Assembly: GCA_040753795.1 (NCBI GenBank)
Contig: JBFMDX010000002.1
Span: 396,504-460,503 of the forward strand
Length of the DNA stretch: 64,000 nucleotides
Reading direction: 5' to 3'
Origin: Thermodesulfobacteriota bacterium
Lineage (GTDB): Bacteria > Desulfobacterota > Desulfobacteria > Desulfobacterales > Desulfosudaceae
A program made the position numbers and the translations under genes. The stretch's first letter is position 1. The number at the start of each line of letters is the position of its first letter. The notes below the pieces were generated by a model. It saw only the letters and a list, made by a program, of their open reading frames with translations, did not search any database and was not told the DNA's origin. This document shows, piece by piece, positions 26,729 through 35,898 of the stretch.

Positions 26729-27628
26729 TTAATAGCCGCGGGCTTTCAAGTCCTTTACAATATCCACGAAAAACTGCGGCGCGTCAAATCCCGGCGTTAC
26801 CCCGAACAACTGACCGACAATGTTGAGGTGATCGCAGCCGGTGCTGTACCAGGCGGCCTCCTGCACTCCGCGGAAATTGCCCCATTTGGCGCTTTCCACG
26901 CTGACCAGCCCGTCATTGGCCCCTTCTTCGACCAGCATGACCAGCCAGGTCGGATTCAGAATGACGCTGGGACAGGCTGTTTTGGCCTTGGCGGCCCAGC
27001 TCTGGTAGTAAATGCCGGGCATGTTGGGCGTGTTGGGGTTAAAGGTGTTGATCATGTAATCCGGGCAGATATCAAGGGCGTTCTGCAGGGAATCGGGGCT
27101 GGTGTCCCCGAAAATAAAAGCGTAAACAAAATCGATGACATCACCGCCGGCGGCCAGCAGCCAGTCAGGCAATTCATACATGATCAGGGAAGCGATGGAA
27201 CTGCCCCGGTGAGGGCCGGCCAGGCTGGTGTAGCTGGCCACATAGGGCGCCAGGCCGAGGTTGGAGATGGCATAGCGGGTATAGATGGTCCCGTGGGAAT
27301 GGCCGATGATATTGACTTTTTTGGCGCCGGTCGCGGCCATGATTTGCATGACCTGCTGCTTGAAACTAGCGGCTTTGTTGGCGGTGCTGTCCATGGCGTT
27401 GACCGTGGTACAGTAAACGCTGGCGCCTTGCTTTTGCAGTGCCGGCACAATACCCCACCAGTAATCCACGATACCCAGAACCTTCGTCGAAGCGCCCATG
27501 CCGTGTGCCAGTATAACGGGATAGCGGGTGTTGCAGGTGTAGGTGTTGCTTCCCCCGGCCAGGGCCATGCTTGTCAGGCTGATGCTTACCATGAGTCCAA
27601 CGGCTAAAATAACAGCTAATTTTTTCAT
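26729..27628 (-). CDS. Secreted triacylglycerol lipase (alpha/beta hydrolase)
   Basis: A 299-residue secreted esterase/lipase. A signal peptide ends near ALA-GGS (about residue 25). YPVILAHGMG is the oxyanion-hole motif, GHSHG (in NIIGHSHGTIYTRYA) carries the nucleophile Ser, and the Asp and His fall in the C-terminal third (GANDGLVSV; CDHLN). This is the pattern of family I Pseudomonas/Burkholderia-type lipases, which need a foldase, consistent with the next gene. Cysteines are spaced so that disulfides are possible. GGAGCAAGGA precedes the ATG. Confidence 0.88.
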   Translation of the reverse strand: MKKLAVILAVGLMVSISLTSMALAGGSNTYTCNTRYPVILAHGMGASTKVLGIVDYWWGIVPALQKQGASVYCTTVNAMDSTANKAASFKQQVMQIMAATGAKKVNIIGHSHGTIYTRYAISNLGLAPYVASYTSLAGPHRGSSIASLIMYELPDWLLAAGGDVIDFVYAFIFGDTSPDSLQNALDICPDYMINTFNPNTPNMPGIYYQSWAAKAKTACPSVILNPTWLVMLVEEGANDGLVSVESAKWGNFRGVQEAAWYSTGCDHLNIVGQLFGVTPGFDAPQFFVDIVKDLKARGY

Positions 27629-27690
27629 TCCTTGCTCCCTCTTTTTTATTGGTTTCCCCTTTAGCGAGCGTCTTTCTTGGCTATTGATTG

Positions 27691-27706
27691 AGCAACAACC
27701 GTGCCG
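27691..27706 (-). promoter_or_regulatory. Sigma54 (-24/-12) promoter for the lipase gene
   Basis: The minus strand reads CGGCACG-GTTG-TTGCT, against the consensus TGGCACG-N4-TTGCW: one mismatch, with the invariant GG and GC ten bases apart. The start point would be near 27680, about 50 bases before the lipase ATG. A sigma54 activator gene is divergently adjacent. Confidence 0.8.
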
Positions 27707-27756
27707 TTATTTTCATTAAACATATTCAGTATGTTGCAAAACACATGGTTTCCTGT

Positions 27757-27822
27757 TCGCCGGATATGACGTTTTCGGTTGTCATATATGACAAAATTAA
27801 CTATTATTGTCATATACGGCAA
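27757..27822. promoter_or_regulatory. Three related palindromic activator sites between lipase and its activator gene
   Basis: TTGTCATATATGACAA (27779-27794) is a perfect 16-base palindrome. TTGTCATATACGGCAA (27807-27822) and TCGCCGGATATGACGT (27757-27772) are imperfect copies. They lie about 75-140 bases upstream of the predicted lipase transcript start, the usual position for a sigma54 enhancer, and 20-85 bases before the activator's own start, so autoregulation is possible. Confidence 0.65.
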
Positions 27823-27841
27823 CTTTTCTGGGGGTACAGCC

Positions 27842-29887
27842 ATGACTGTTGAACTGGATTCCTTGGTCCGTCGCGTACATCAGCAAATTCTTGAAGCAAC
27901 ACCCTACACGGCACTTGAAGATGCTTATCATTATATAAAGCATACTTTTCCGATAGACCGGATTTATGTGGTCCAGTTTGACCCGGACCGTCACCTGATG
28001 CGGGTTCTGGCCCAGGCTTCCGAAACCGGGGCTGAAAAAACCAATTTCGTGTTTGAAGCCATGCCCGATCTGGTTATGGATCCCTTTAAGCAGGGGGTTG
28101 TACCGGAAACATACATCATCAATGACCCCTCAACGGATGTGGTTGGTAACCATATCTATAAAAGAGGCAAAGCCGCCAACTGGTCATCCTTGAACCTGAA
28201 TTTCGCGGGAAAGCCCCCTGATTGCGGCACCATTTTTTTCGCTGCCGATGGTACTAACAGAATTACCGAAGAACACACCCGTCTGATTACCGATCTGAAA
28301 GGATCGCTCCAGCTGATTTTTGAAAGCATTGTTAAAGACCACCAACAGACCGACATTCTGCCATCGTTAAAAGAGCCGATAGAAAACACCGATGAAATAT
28401 TCCGTCAGGTTACCCGGCGGTTATGCGGCAATCTTGACCTGCAGGCCGGCGTATCCCATTGCCTGCAATACTTAAGCAGATTCATGCCGGGGCAGACAAT
28501 GATTGTTTACCACTGGGAAGAGGGGCTTAAGTCCTTCCGGGTTCTGGCGGAAAGTTACGGATTTATCGCCGACAGAATTGAGTCGATCATGCCCTGGGGG
28601 CAGGAAAAATTACTGGCCGAGGATATTTTAAGATTAGGGAAAACCAGGCTCATCAATCAACCGGGACTCGATCCCACCATGGAGGCTTACGTTAATCACT
28701 TCGGAACCGACTGGTCGGTCCTGGTCATGCTCCTCCTTGATAAGGATATGCCGATCGGCGTGGCCAGCCTGGGTACGGAGGGGCGCAACGTGCTGACCGA
28801 GGATCACCTGCGGCTCTTTTCCCAGCTGCATGATCCCTTTTTTATCGCCTTTTCAAACCACATGAAGCACCGGGAAATCATCCGGCTCAACAAACTCCTG
28901 GAAGAAGAAAAACAGTTTCTTCAAAAGGAACTGCATCATCCCGTGACCGGCGATATTGTCGGCGGCAACTTCGGTTTAAAGGGGGTGATGGAAATGTCCC
29001 ATCTGGTCGCCGGCCAGGACAGCCCGGTACTGCTTCTGGGGGAAACCGGCGTGGGCAAGGAGTTGATCGCCAATTTTATTCATCAGCACTCGGCCCGCAA
29101 GGACGGCCCGTTTATCCGGGTCAACAGCGGTGCCATTCCGGAAACACTTATTGACAGCGAGCTGTTTGGTCATGAGAAAGGGGCCTTTACCGGCGCCGTC
29201 AGCCAGAAGATCGGTCGTTTTGAACGCGCCCACGGTGGAACTATTTTTTTAGATGAAATCGCCGAGCTGCCCCTCCGGGACCAGGTGCGTCTGCTGCGGG
29301 TGCTGCAGAATAAAATCATCGAGCGCGTCGGCGGTACCGAATCGATCTCCGTTGATATCCGGGTCATCGCCGCCACCAACCGGAACCTGGAAGAGATGGT
29401 GGCCGAAGGCAAGTTCCGGGAGGATCTCTGGTTCCGTCTCAATGTCTTTCCCATCAAGATCCCTCCCCTGCGCGCCAGGAGAAGCGATATCCCCGCCCTG
29501 GTGGACCATTTTATTGAACAAAAGTCCCGGGAGCTCAAATACCGTAAGCGACCCACCCTGGCGCCGGACGCCATCGTCCGCCTGAAAAATTATTCCTGGC
29601 CGGGCAATGTCCGCGAACTGGAAAACGTGGTGGAGCGGGAACTTATTTTAAGTAAAGGCGGTCCGCTTCTATTTCAAACCATTACCCAGGAGCCAACCGA
29701 AGAGACCCTGCCGGACAGGCACCCGGCCGATCGGGAAGTGCTGTCACTGGACGAGGCCATGAGCCGCCACATCAAACACGTTCTGGATCTGACCAAAGGC
29801 CGCATCCACGGCCCGAATGGCGCCGCGGCCATGCTCCAAATCAATCCCAGTACCTTGCGAAACCGGATGAAGAAGCTGGGGATATAA
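27842..29887 (+). CDS. Sigma54-dependent transcriptional activator with GAF-type sensor (lipase regulator candidate)
   Basis: A 681-residue enhancer-binding protein. The N-terminal ~400 residues look like two GAF-type sensor repeats, joined by a short coiled coil to the AAA+ domain: GETGVGKE Walker A, the GAFTGA sigma54 contact loop, FLDEIAEL Walker B, and WPGNVRELENVVE. A Fis-type HTH ends the protein (GAAAMLQINPSTLRNRMKKLGI). ATG 27842 has GGGGGT upstream; earlier in-frame ATGs run through the palindromic sites. Orientation, promoter type and sites point to the lipase genes as target, similar in logic to Pseudomonas LipR. Confidence 0.88.
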   Translation: MTVELDSLVRRVHQQILEATPYTALEDAYHYIKHTFPIDRIYVVQFDPDRHLMRVLAQASETGAEKTNFVFEAMPDLVMDPFKQGVVPETYIINDPSTDVVGNHIYKRGKAANWSSLNLNFAGKPPDCGTIFFAADGTNRITEEHTRLITDLKGSLQLIFESIVKDHQQTDILPSLKEPIENTDEIFRQVTRRLCGNLDLQAGVSHCLQYLSRFMPGQTMIVYHWEEGLKSFRVLAESYGFIADRIESIMPWGQEKLLAEDILRLGKTRLINQPGLDPTMEAYVNHFGTDWSVLVMLLLDKDMPIGVASLGTEGRNVLTEDHLRLFSQLHDPFFIAFSNHMKHREIIRLNKLLEEEKQFLQKELHHPVTGDIVGGNFGLKGVMEMSHLVAGQDSPVLLLGETGVGKELIANFIHQHSARKDGPFIRVNSGAIPETLIDSELFGHEKGAFTGAVSQKIGRFERAHGGTIFLDEIAELPLRDQVRLLRVLQNKIIERVGGTESISVDIRVIAATNRNLEEMVAEGKFREDLWFRLNVFPIKIPPLRARRSDIPALVDHFIEQKSRELKYRKRPTLAPDAIVRLKNYSWPGNVRELENVVERELILSKGGPLLFQTITQEPTEETLPDRHPADREVLSLDEAMSRHIKHVLDLTKGRIHGPNGAAAMLQINPSTLRNRMKKLGI

Positions 29888-29959
29888 TCCTTTTTTTGCC
29901 GCGTCATGAAAAACAGGGATGCCGTTCCCTTATTGAAAATTATGTGAGGACGCGAATCA

Positions 29960-30961
29960 TCAGATCCACATGATCGGTGTCATGTCGTAATAAACGGTCA
30001 GTTCCTTGCCCGGATAGAGGCCGTGGGCGGCGATCTCTTCAGACGTCAGCCGGATGTTCAGCACCAGGTTGCCGGCAGCCAGGGTCAGCAGGATTTTCCC
30101 GGAATTTTTTTCCATGATCAGGCGGGTGATGAGGGTTCTGATGGGGAAGGTGTCCGGCGGCGGCTCTCCGGATAGAAGCGCCCGACACTCGACCACCGCC
30201 GAGGAGCGATTCGAAGGCGGCCGGCTCACCCGCACCGTTTGACCGTCGGACAGGGCTTTTTCCCAAAAAACCCCGCCCGGGGAACGCCACGGACCGGGAA
30301 TGACGTTCCGGTCTCCGGCGGGCCAGACCCGGCCCTGATGAATCTGAAAGACCTGATCGCAGATTTCATACAGCCAGTGCAGGTCATGGCCGGCCACCAC
30401 CACCGTCGTGCCCCAGTCGTCTACCGCCCGCCGGGCCGCCTCGCTGATCAGGCGGGCGCTCTCGGCGTCGACATTGGCCGTGGGTTCGTCCAGGAGCAGG
30501 ACCTGCGGCCTGACAGCCAGGCGCGCGGCCATGGCGACCCGCTGGCACTCCCCGCCGGAGAGCGCTTCCGGTCGCCGGCGGCGAAAGCCATCGGCAGGCA
30601 GCCCCACCAGGGCCAGCGCCTCCTCAACCCGCCTGTCCAACCCCTCCTTCAGGCCCCGCAGGCGCAAACCGTAAGCGACATTCTCGAAAACCGTGCGGTT
30701 GAGCAGAAACGGGGTCTGGGGCAGAAAAGTGGTGACCAGGCGCCGTCCGGCAGACGGGGAATCGCCCCGAAACCGGACTTGTCCGCCATCCGGTTGAATA
30801 ATAAAAGCCAGAATTTTGAGCAGGGTTGTTTTGCCGCTGCCGTTGGGACCGATCAGGCCCGTGATCATGCCGCCGGGAATCCGCAGCTCCGTTATCTCCA
30901 GGACCGGCTTCCGGTCATAGCCGTAAACGACATCCGTCAGGCGATAAATTACGTCAGGCAT
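29960..30961 (-). CDS. tupC: Tungstate ABC transporter, ATP-binding protein
   Basis: The ATPase of a TupABC-type importer. The 333-residue protein has GPNGSGKTTLLK Walker A, LSGGECQRVAMAARLA signature and VLLLDEPTANVDAESA Walker B, then a C-terminal extension of ~90 residues resembling the oxyanion-sensing TOBE/molybdate-binding fold (NSGKILLTLAAGNLVLNIRLTSEEIAAHGLYPGKELTVYY). Such an extension usually lets the bound oxyanion inhibit transport. It is 10 bases downstream of tupB. Confidence 0.88.
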   Translation of the reverse strand: MPDVIYRLTDVVYGYDRKPVLEITELRIPGGMITGLIGPNGSGKTTLLKILAFIIQPDGGQVRFRGDSPSAGRRLVTTFLPQTPFLLNRTVFENVAYGLRLRGLKEGLDRRVEEALALVGLPADGFRRRRPEALSGGECQRVAMAARLAVRPQVLLLDEPTANVDAESARLISEAARRAVDDWGTTVVVAGHDLHWLYEICDQVFQIHQGRVWPAGDRNVIPGPWRSPGGVFWEKALSDGQTVRVSRPPSNRSSAVVECRALLSGEPPPDTFPIRTLITRLIMEKNSGKILLTLAAGNLVLNIRLTSEEIAAHGLYPGKELTVYYDMTPIMWI

Positions 30962-30971
30962 TTTTTGATCT

Positions 30972-31658
30972 TTAGCGCCTCTTCAAAAACATCACGCCCA
31001 GGTTGACCGTCAGCGCGATCAGCAGCAGCACCAGCCCCAGGGCGATGCCCATGGCAAAAAGTCCCTTGTTGGTCTCCAGGGCGATGGCCGTGGTGATGGT
31101 GCGGGTATGCCACTTGATGTTGCCGCCGACCATCATGGAGATCCCTACCTCGGTCATGACCTTGCCGGCGGCCACCAGGGCCGCCGTGACCAGGCCATGG
31201 CGTGTTTCCCAGAGGCTGGTCAGCAATATCTGCCGGCGGTCGGCGCCCAGGGACGTCAGGGTCAGGCGCAGATTTCTGTCCGCCTCTTCCGTGGCGGTGG
31301 CGGTCAGGGCCATGACCACCGGCAGGGCCAGAAGGGTCTGACCGATGGCGATGCCCGGCAGGGTGAACAGCAGCCCCATTTCACCCAGAGGGCCCCGGGA
31401 GGAGATCAGGGCATAGACCAGCAGACCGATGAAGACCGTAGGTAAAAACAGCATCGTGTCCAGAAACAGTCGGACCTGCCGCTTGCCCGGGAAATCGGAA
31501 TACCCCAGGAGAAATCCGGCCGGCAGGCCGATGACCAGGCTGGCCCCCATGGACATGGCCGATACCCGCAGGCTGGCGTAAACCGCCGAATAGGTTTCGG
31601 GATCGCCGGTGGCCAGCAGGCACACGGCTTCGATGATTCCGGCAACGATAAAATCCAT
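30972..31658 (-). CDS. tupB: Tungstate ABC transporter, permease
   Basis: The 228-residue permease has five to six membrane segments and the EAA-type loop EEADRNLRLTLTSLGADRRQILLTSLWETRHGLV. Length and sequence match TupB rather than ModB. It lies 29 bases after tupA and 10 before tupC, forming the tupABC operon. Confidence 0.9.
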   Translation of the reverse strand: MDFIVAGIIEAVCLLATGDPETYSAVYASLRVSAMSMGASLVIGLPAGFLLGYSDFPGKRQVRLFLDTMLFLPTVFIGLLVYALISSRGPLGEMGLLFTLPGIAIGQTLLALPVVMALTATATEEADRNLRLTLTSLGADRRQILLTSLWETRHGLVTAALVAAGKVMTEVGISMMVGGNIKWHTRTITTAIALETNKGLFAMGIALGLVLLLIALTVNLGVMFLKRR

Positions 31659-31687
31659 AAGGCATCCTGGCGGCCTGAAGACCGCCG

Positions 31688-32521
31688 CTACAGTGCGTTG
31701 GCAAAAAACAATTGTTGCCCCATGAGGCGGAAATCATTGATCAGTTTCTGCCCCGTCGGGCCCGCCATCCAGGCGGCAAACACCCTGGCGCCGTCGATAT
31801 CGACCCCGGGGCATTTTCCGGGATTGACGGCCATGACGCTGTACTGATTCTTCAACCGCGCGTCTCCTTCCACCAGGATAGCCAGGGCCGGGCTGCCGCC
31901 CGCGGCGGCGCCGTATTTGATGTAAGTGCCGCGATCGGTCAGGGTGTAGCCGTTTTTCTCGGCCGCGATATTAATCGTCGCCAGCATGCCCTGGCCGGTC
32001 TGAACATACCAGGATTCCCTGTCCGGAACTGTTGCTGCCGCGGCTTTCCATAACACCAGTTCCTGCTGGTGAGTCCCGGAATTGTCCCCCCGGCTGACGA
32101 AAGCCGCCTTTCTGTCCCGCAGGGTCGCCAGTGCTTCAGCCGCGGTTTTACCCTTGATCCCGGCCGGATCAGCCGCCGGCCCGATGATGATAAAATCGTT
32201 ATACATCACCTCGCGCCTCTCCACGCCATACCCGTCGGACACGTATTTTTTTTCCGATTCCGGCGCGTGCACCAGCAGCACCGAGACATCACAGTTTTTT
32301 CCCAACTCCAGCGCCTTGCCGGTTCCCGTGGCCGTCCACTTCAGGTCGATACCTGTATCTTTGAGGAGAAACGGCGCCAGGTAATCGAGCAGGCCGGTGT
32401 CGTCAGTACTGGTGGTGGTGGCCATCATCAGCGTTTTTGCGGCCGACTCTTCGGCCCTGGATAAAACCGGCGGCAGCATCACCGCTAAAAGCATTGTCAG
32501 GATCACCACATATTTTCTCAT
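31688..32521 (-). CDS. tupA: Tungstate ABC transporter, substrate-binding protein
   Basis: TupA binds tungstate in the periplasm. The 277-residue precursor has a signal peptide (LTMLLAVMLPPVLSRAEE) and the family motif MMATTTSTDDTGLLDYLAPFL, whose TTTS residues contact the oxyanion; VLLVHAP and SRGDNSGTH are further conserved ligand regions. The motif distinguishes it from molybdate-binding ModA. GGAGAGGTG precedes the ATG. Sulfate reducers need tungsten or molybdenum for formate dehydrogenases and aldehyde oxidoreductases. Confidence 0.93.
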   Translation of the reverse strand: MRKYVVILTMLLAVMLPPVLSRAEESAAKTLMMATTTSTDDTGLLDYLAPFLLKDTGIDLKWTATGTGKALELGKNCDVSVLLVHAPESEKKYVSDGYGVERREVMYNDFIIIGPAADPAGIKGKTAAEALATLRDRKAAFVSRGDNSGTHQQELVLWKAAAATVPDRESWYVQTGQGMLATINIAAEKNGYTLTDRGTYIKYGAAAGGSPALAILVEGDARLKNQYSVMAVNPGKCPGVDIDGARVFAAWMAGPTGQKLINDFRLMGQQLFFANAL

Positions 32522-32589
32522 ATGTCACCTCTCCACTGGTTTCTTTCCATGAAAATGCGCTTATGCACTTTTGGGTCATTTGGTGAATA

Positions 32590-32609
32590 CAGGCAATAAT
32601 CAGGCAATA
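32590..32609 (-). promoter_or_regulatory. 11-bp direct repeat upstream of tupA
   Basis: TATTGCCTG occurs twice on the minus strand, 11 bp apart, about 70-90 bases before the tupA start. TCGG-ATA-CCGA lies just upstream (32615-32625). One full helical turn between copies suggests a protein site, possibly for a tungstate-responsive regulator. Confidence 0.35.
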
Positions 32610-32687
32610 TACTATCGGATACCGACGGAAACAAACTGAAAATAACACCATCATGATGGCAGGGGGTAGTCGCGGGCGAAGAATGCC

Positions 32688-32731
32688 GGAAGGGCGAATC
32701 GGATAAATATGTCCTGTCCGCCCTCCCGGCT
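32688..32731 (-). terminator. Stem-loop after the diheme protein gene
   Basis: On the minus strand GCCGGGAGGGCGGA pairs with TTCGCCCTTCCGGC: 14 pairs counting two wobbles, with an ~16-base loop. There is no T-run, so it may be a 3' stabiliser or Rho-assisted terminator separating this gene from tupABC. Confidence 0.4.
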
Positions 32732-32745
32732 CCTTGGAATAAAGG

Positions 32746-34473
32746 CTATTCGGCCGTAATCGTGTCAATAAAACAGGTGCCGCCGGAAGACCCGCCCGAC
32801 GAACCGCCGGCTTTTTCACCCAGGGCAAAGGGGTCATGGATGGTTCCGTCGGCGGCTCCATCCGCGTCCGTGGCCGGATCGCCGTCGGTCAGCGTGACCG
32901 TGATGGTTTCGTCGCCGTCGTTGCTGCTAAAGGGCATCTGGACCCAGCCGCCGGCCGCCGTAATTTTGTAAATCCTGGCCGACTGCACAACCGCATCCGG
33001 GAAGACGATGGTAATGACCACCGATCCGCCCGGCGCCAGCCCCGTCACCTGAAAATCAAAAACCCCATAGGGGAATTCCTGGTTCGGTTTGCCCGTCTGG
33101 GTCAGATCGGCGTCGTCATCGTTCATGGCCGCTACAGCGGCAAAGGCGCCGGCGGAGGTGTGCAGGATGACCTGTCCCTGGCCCGTGGCGCTGTTTGGCT
33201 TGGCCGTGTCCGTATCCTGATAGTCGAGGATGCCGTCGCCGTCATAATCGTCGCTGCCGGTTCCTTCCTCGCTGTCCACCAGACCGTTGCCGTTGGAATC
33301 GCCGTCAATGGCGCCGTAGATCACGATCTTCTCCTGATCGACATAATTCCACCCGGCCTCGAGAATATCGATGTCGGTGGTCCCTTCCGGCAGGGGTTCG
33401 ACCTTAATGATGGTGGCCGATCGGCTACAGGCGCCGGCATTATGGTCCCAGTCCTCGACGTAAGGCCAGACGACTTCCTGCTGATCGGACCGGCTGGACT
33501 GATCCGGAGCGCTGGGATACTTCTGCGGCACCACCACCCGGAAGGGGCCTTCTCCATCCAGTTTGTTTTCGTCATTAAGGACACCGGGGTCAAGGTTGGC
33601 GCCTTCCCGCTTGAGCGCCAGGATCGCCTTTAACCCGCCGGCAACGGTAATGTTGTCCCCATGGGCCCGGCCGACGCAGGACGGCGCGCTGTAATCGCAC
33701 CAGCCATAGTCGGGGTTGGTGTCCGCGTCAGCTTCGATGTTGTAAAAGTAGGTGCTTGGCGGATACTGGTAGGCCTGGCCCGGCATGTTGCCGTAGACAT
33801 GGTACATCTCCAGGGCCGCATCAAACTCAAGCGGATGAGACTGGGACCATCCATCCGGCGCGTAAACCCATATGCCCGTGGCGCTCGGAAGAATACCGGC
33901 GTCATCCAGCAGGTCTTTCATGGGAACACCGGTATACTGAACATAGTTGTCCTGGGAACGACTGGCGTTCATCAATAAAAACTGGGTGTGCTGGGAAAGC
34001 GCTTCGAGCTGGGCCCGGGTATAAACCCGGAAGGGAGCCGTAATTTTGCTCGGGTCATCGGTCGCGTCCCCGGGATAACGGTTGGCATTGATCTCGGCGA
34101 TGTTGGTAAAGGTGTCGCCGTCGGAATCCAGCCCTTCAATGTTCGTCACGGCTTCGGCGTCCCGGCCGCCGGTAAAGTAGGCCATGCCGTAGGCGTTCAG
34201 CGTATCGGTGATATTCCCGCTGCCGTCATACCCATAGGAATAATGGCACCACTGACAGCTTCCCAGGGTTACCGTGCCCTTGGACCCTTCATAGGAACCA
34301 CCCTTGTGGCAGAGCACGCACTGATCGAGCTTGGTGCCGGCTTTGCCGGGGTAAGCGCCCAGAAAGTTACTCGAATCGTTTTCTCCCTCGTGATGGTAAG
34401 CGGCCATCCCGTTTGTAGCCGCCAGCAGCGCAATCAGCGCCGTCATCAGCAAAAACGTCGTCCTCATCTTCAT
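32746..34473 (-). CDS. Secreted diheme protein with molybdopterin-oxidoreductase-like fold and Ca-binding repeats
   Basis: A 575-residue exported protein: signal peptide ending near GMAA, then two c-type heme motifs (CVLCH, CQWCH) within residues 50-80. Residues ~150-350 resemble the sulfite-oxidase-like Moco-binding fold (VQYTGVPMKDLLDDAGI, GIWVYAPDGW), though I cannot point to the cofactor-binding cysteine. Next are Asp-rich thrombospondin-type-3-like repeats (DGDSNGNGLVDSEEG, DYDGDGILDYQD), a beta-rich domain, and a Gly/Ser linker ending GGTCFIDTITAE. That end resembles the start of the CFIATA-type C-terminal motif but stops early. GGAGGAAGG precedes the ATG; it lies 21 bases after the porin. 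Confidence 0.65.
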   Translation of the reverse strand: MKMRTTFLLMTALIALLAATNGMAAYHHEGENDSSNFLGAYPGKAGTKLDQCVLCHKGGSYEGSKGTVTLGSCQWCHYSYGYDGSGNITDTLNAYGMAYFTGGRDAEAVTNIEGLDSDGDTFTNIAEINANRYPGDATDDPSKITAPFRVYTRAQLEALSQHTQFLLMNASRSQDNYVQYTGVPMKDLLDDAGILPSATGIWVYAPDGWSQSHPLEFDAALEMYHVYGNMPGQAYQYPPSTYFYNIEADADTNPDYGWCDYSAPSCVGRAHGDNITVAGGLKAILALKREGANLDPGVLNDENKLDGEGPFRVVVPQKYPSAPDQSSRSDQQEVVWPYVEDWDHNAGACSRSATIIKVEPLPEGTTDIDILEAGWNYVDQEKIVIYGAIDGDSNGNGLVDSEEGTGSDDYDGDGILDYQDTDTAKPNSATGQGQVILHTSAGAFAAVAAMNDDDADLTQTGKPNQEFPYGVFDFQVTGLAPGGSVVITIVFPDAVVQSARIYKITAAGGWVQMPFSSNDGDETITVTLTDGDPATDADGAADGTIHDPFALGEKAGGSSGGSSGGTCFIDTITAE

Positions 34474-34494
34474 GATCCTTCCTCCTTAAATAAA

Positions 34495-35799
34495 TTAAAA
34501 ATCCAGGTAGTAGTTGAAAGTCACCACGTTTTCCTTATCAACGTAATCGATGCTGCCGTCGGGATTGACCCGCACTTTCAGGGGGTCGGAAAAATCGGTG
34601 CGGGTATAATCAATGACGATCCGGTGCATGGGGAACAGGATCCAGTTGAAGGCCAGGCTGACGGCATCGGCCTCGCCCACCGATACATTAGCGCCTTCCG
34701 TGATCCAGTCTTTGTCGCCGGAAAAATGGTCAAACCGCAGGGCCCACACGAAGGCGCCGTATGTTCCCTCATCGGGGTTGAAAAATGCGGCCGGATGAAT
34801 CGGCTTGATCACCCCGTCGGCAAGAACGGGCTCCTCGCCCGTCTGGCACCAGATGAGGCTGGCGTACCAGGACGAGAAGTCCGCGTCCCGGTCCGGGCCC
34901 GAAACCGGCTGCAACCCGTTGTAGGTCAGGAACATATACTCCGCCTGGGCCGCCAGGGATTTCCAGGTCCAGGCTGTTTCCAGGGCCCGGCGGGCGCGGG
35001 CATCCACATCCTGCAGCACCCCGAACTTGGTGTCATGACTCAACACGTAGATGTTCCGGCTGGTGCCCGCCATGCCCGAACTTTTGACCTTGAGATCGAT
35101 GTTGGCCAGATCGATTCTGGCGTAAGTGGCGGACCCGCCCACCTGCAGGTTTTTCAAGGGATCAAGAGTGGTCCTGCCCAAGGGCTTGAAAACCGCCCGC
35201 AAGGCGATTTCCGGATCGTCATGCTCGTTCCCCTTGGTGGAACCGTCATCGCCGTCGCCGTTGAAAAGCCCGATGCCGTAAGCCATGTCTTCCTGAAACA
35301 GATCACCGTGGAGCATGACCCCGATGTCCCGCTTCGGTCCCAGGTAGTAGCCCATGGAGCGCTCGGCAAAGGTGATGGCTTTGTCGGCTGTCTGCCATTC
35401 CAGGCTGAACGGCTCCTTGAACTGCCCCATCCGGATGGCGTGCGGCGGCAGAACCAGTTCTCCGTAGGCATCGAGCAGGTTGCTGGTTTCGTTCCCCTGG
35501 AACTCGTATTCCATGCCGAAACGGAACCAGCGGGTCAGCGCGCCGTTGAAAATCAGCCTGGCCCGGCGGATATCAAAACGGTTGTCGGCCCGCTCCGGTT
35601 CGCCATACCAGGAATAATTGCCCTGGAATGAACCGCCGAAGCGCAGCTCCATGCCGCCTTCTTCTTCGGATTTGAGGTAAAATCCGCCTTTATAGCCGGC
35701 CATAAATATTCTTTCCGCCAGGGCGGCAGAAGAGCAGATCAGCGATAAACCCAGAACGATTACTAAAACGGCAAAAGAAAATGAAGCCTTAAATGTCAT
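34495..35799 (-). CDS. OprO/OprP-type outer-membrane porin
   Basis: A 434-residue outer-membrane beta-barrel. A signal peptide ends near ALAE. The barrel is of the phosphate-selective porin family: LRFGGSFQGNYSWYG, NRFDIRRARLIFNGALTRWFRFGMEYEF, IRMGQFKEPFSLEW, and an aromatic C-terminus (VVTFNYYLDF) for BAM recognition. The family passes phosphate or other anions. Its neighbours are the diheme protein and the tungstate transporter, not the pst genes, so tungstate/molybdate passage is an attractive but untested idea. Confidence 0.88.
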   Translation of the reverse strand: MTFKASFSFAVLVIVLGLSLICSSAALAERIFMAGYKGGFYLKSEEEGGMELRFGGSFQGNYSWYGEPERADNRFDIRRARLIFNGALTRWFRFGMEYEFQGNETSNLLDAYGELVLPPHAIRMGQFKEPFSLEWQTADKAITFAERSMGYYLGPKRDIGVMLHGDLFQEDMAYGIGLFNGDGDDGSTKGNEHDDPEIALRAVFKPLGRTTLDPLKNLQVGGSATYARIDLANIDLKVKSSGMAGTSRNIYVLSHDTKFGVLQDVDARARRALETAWTWKSLAAQAEYMFLTYNGLQPVSGPDRDADFSSWYASLIWCQTGEEPVLADGVIKPIHPAAFFNPDEGTYGAFVWALRFDHFSGDKDWITEGANVSVGEADAVSLAFNWILFPMHRIVIDYTRTDFSDPLKVRVNPDGSIDYVDKENVVTFNYYLDF

Positions 35800-35898
35800 C
35801 TTGAAGAATCCCCGAAAAATGGCGGGCCCGTCCGCGTCAGCTTTCAGGCCTGAAACATTTATAAAAATTTATCTGAACCCGTCGCTTTGGCCGTAAGG

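Noticed and set aside
33988..35631. Plus-strand open frame of 547 codons opposite the porin and diheme genes
   Set aside because: It is antisense to two well-supported genes with signal peptides and family motifs.
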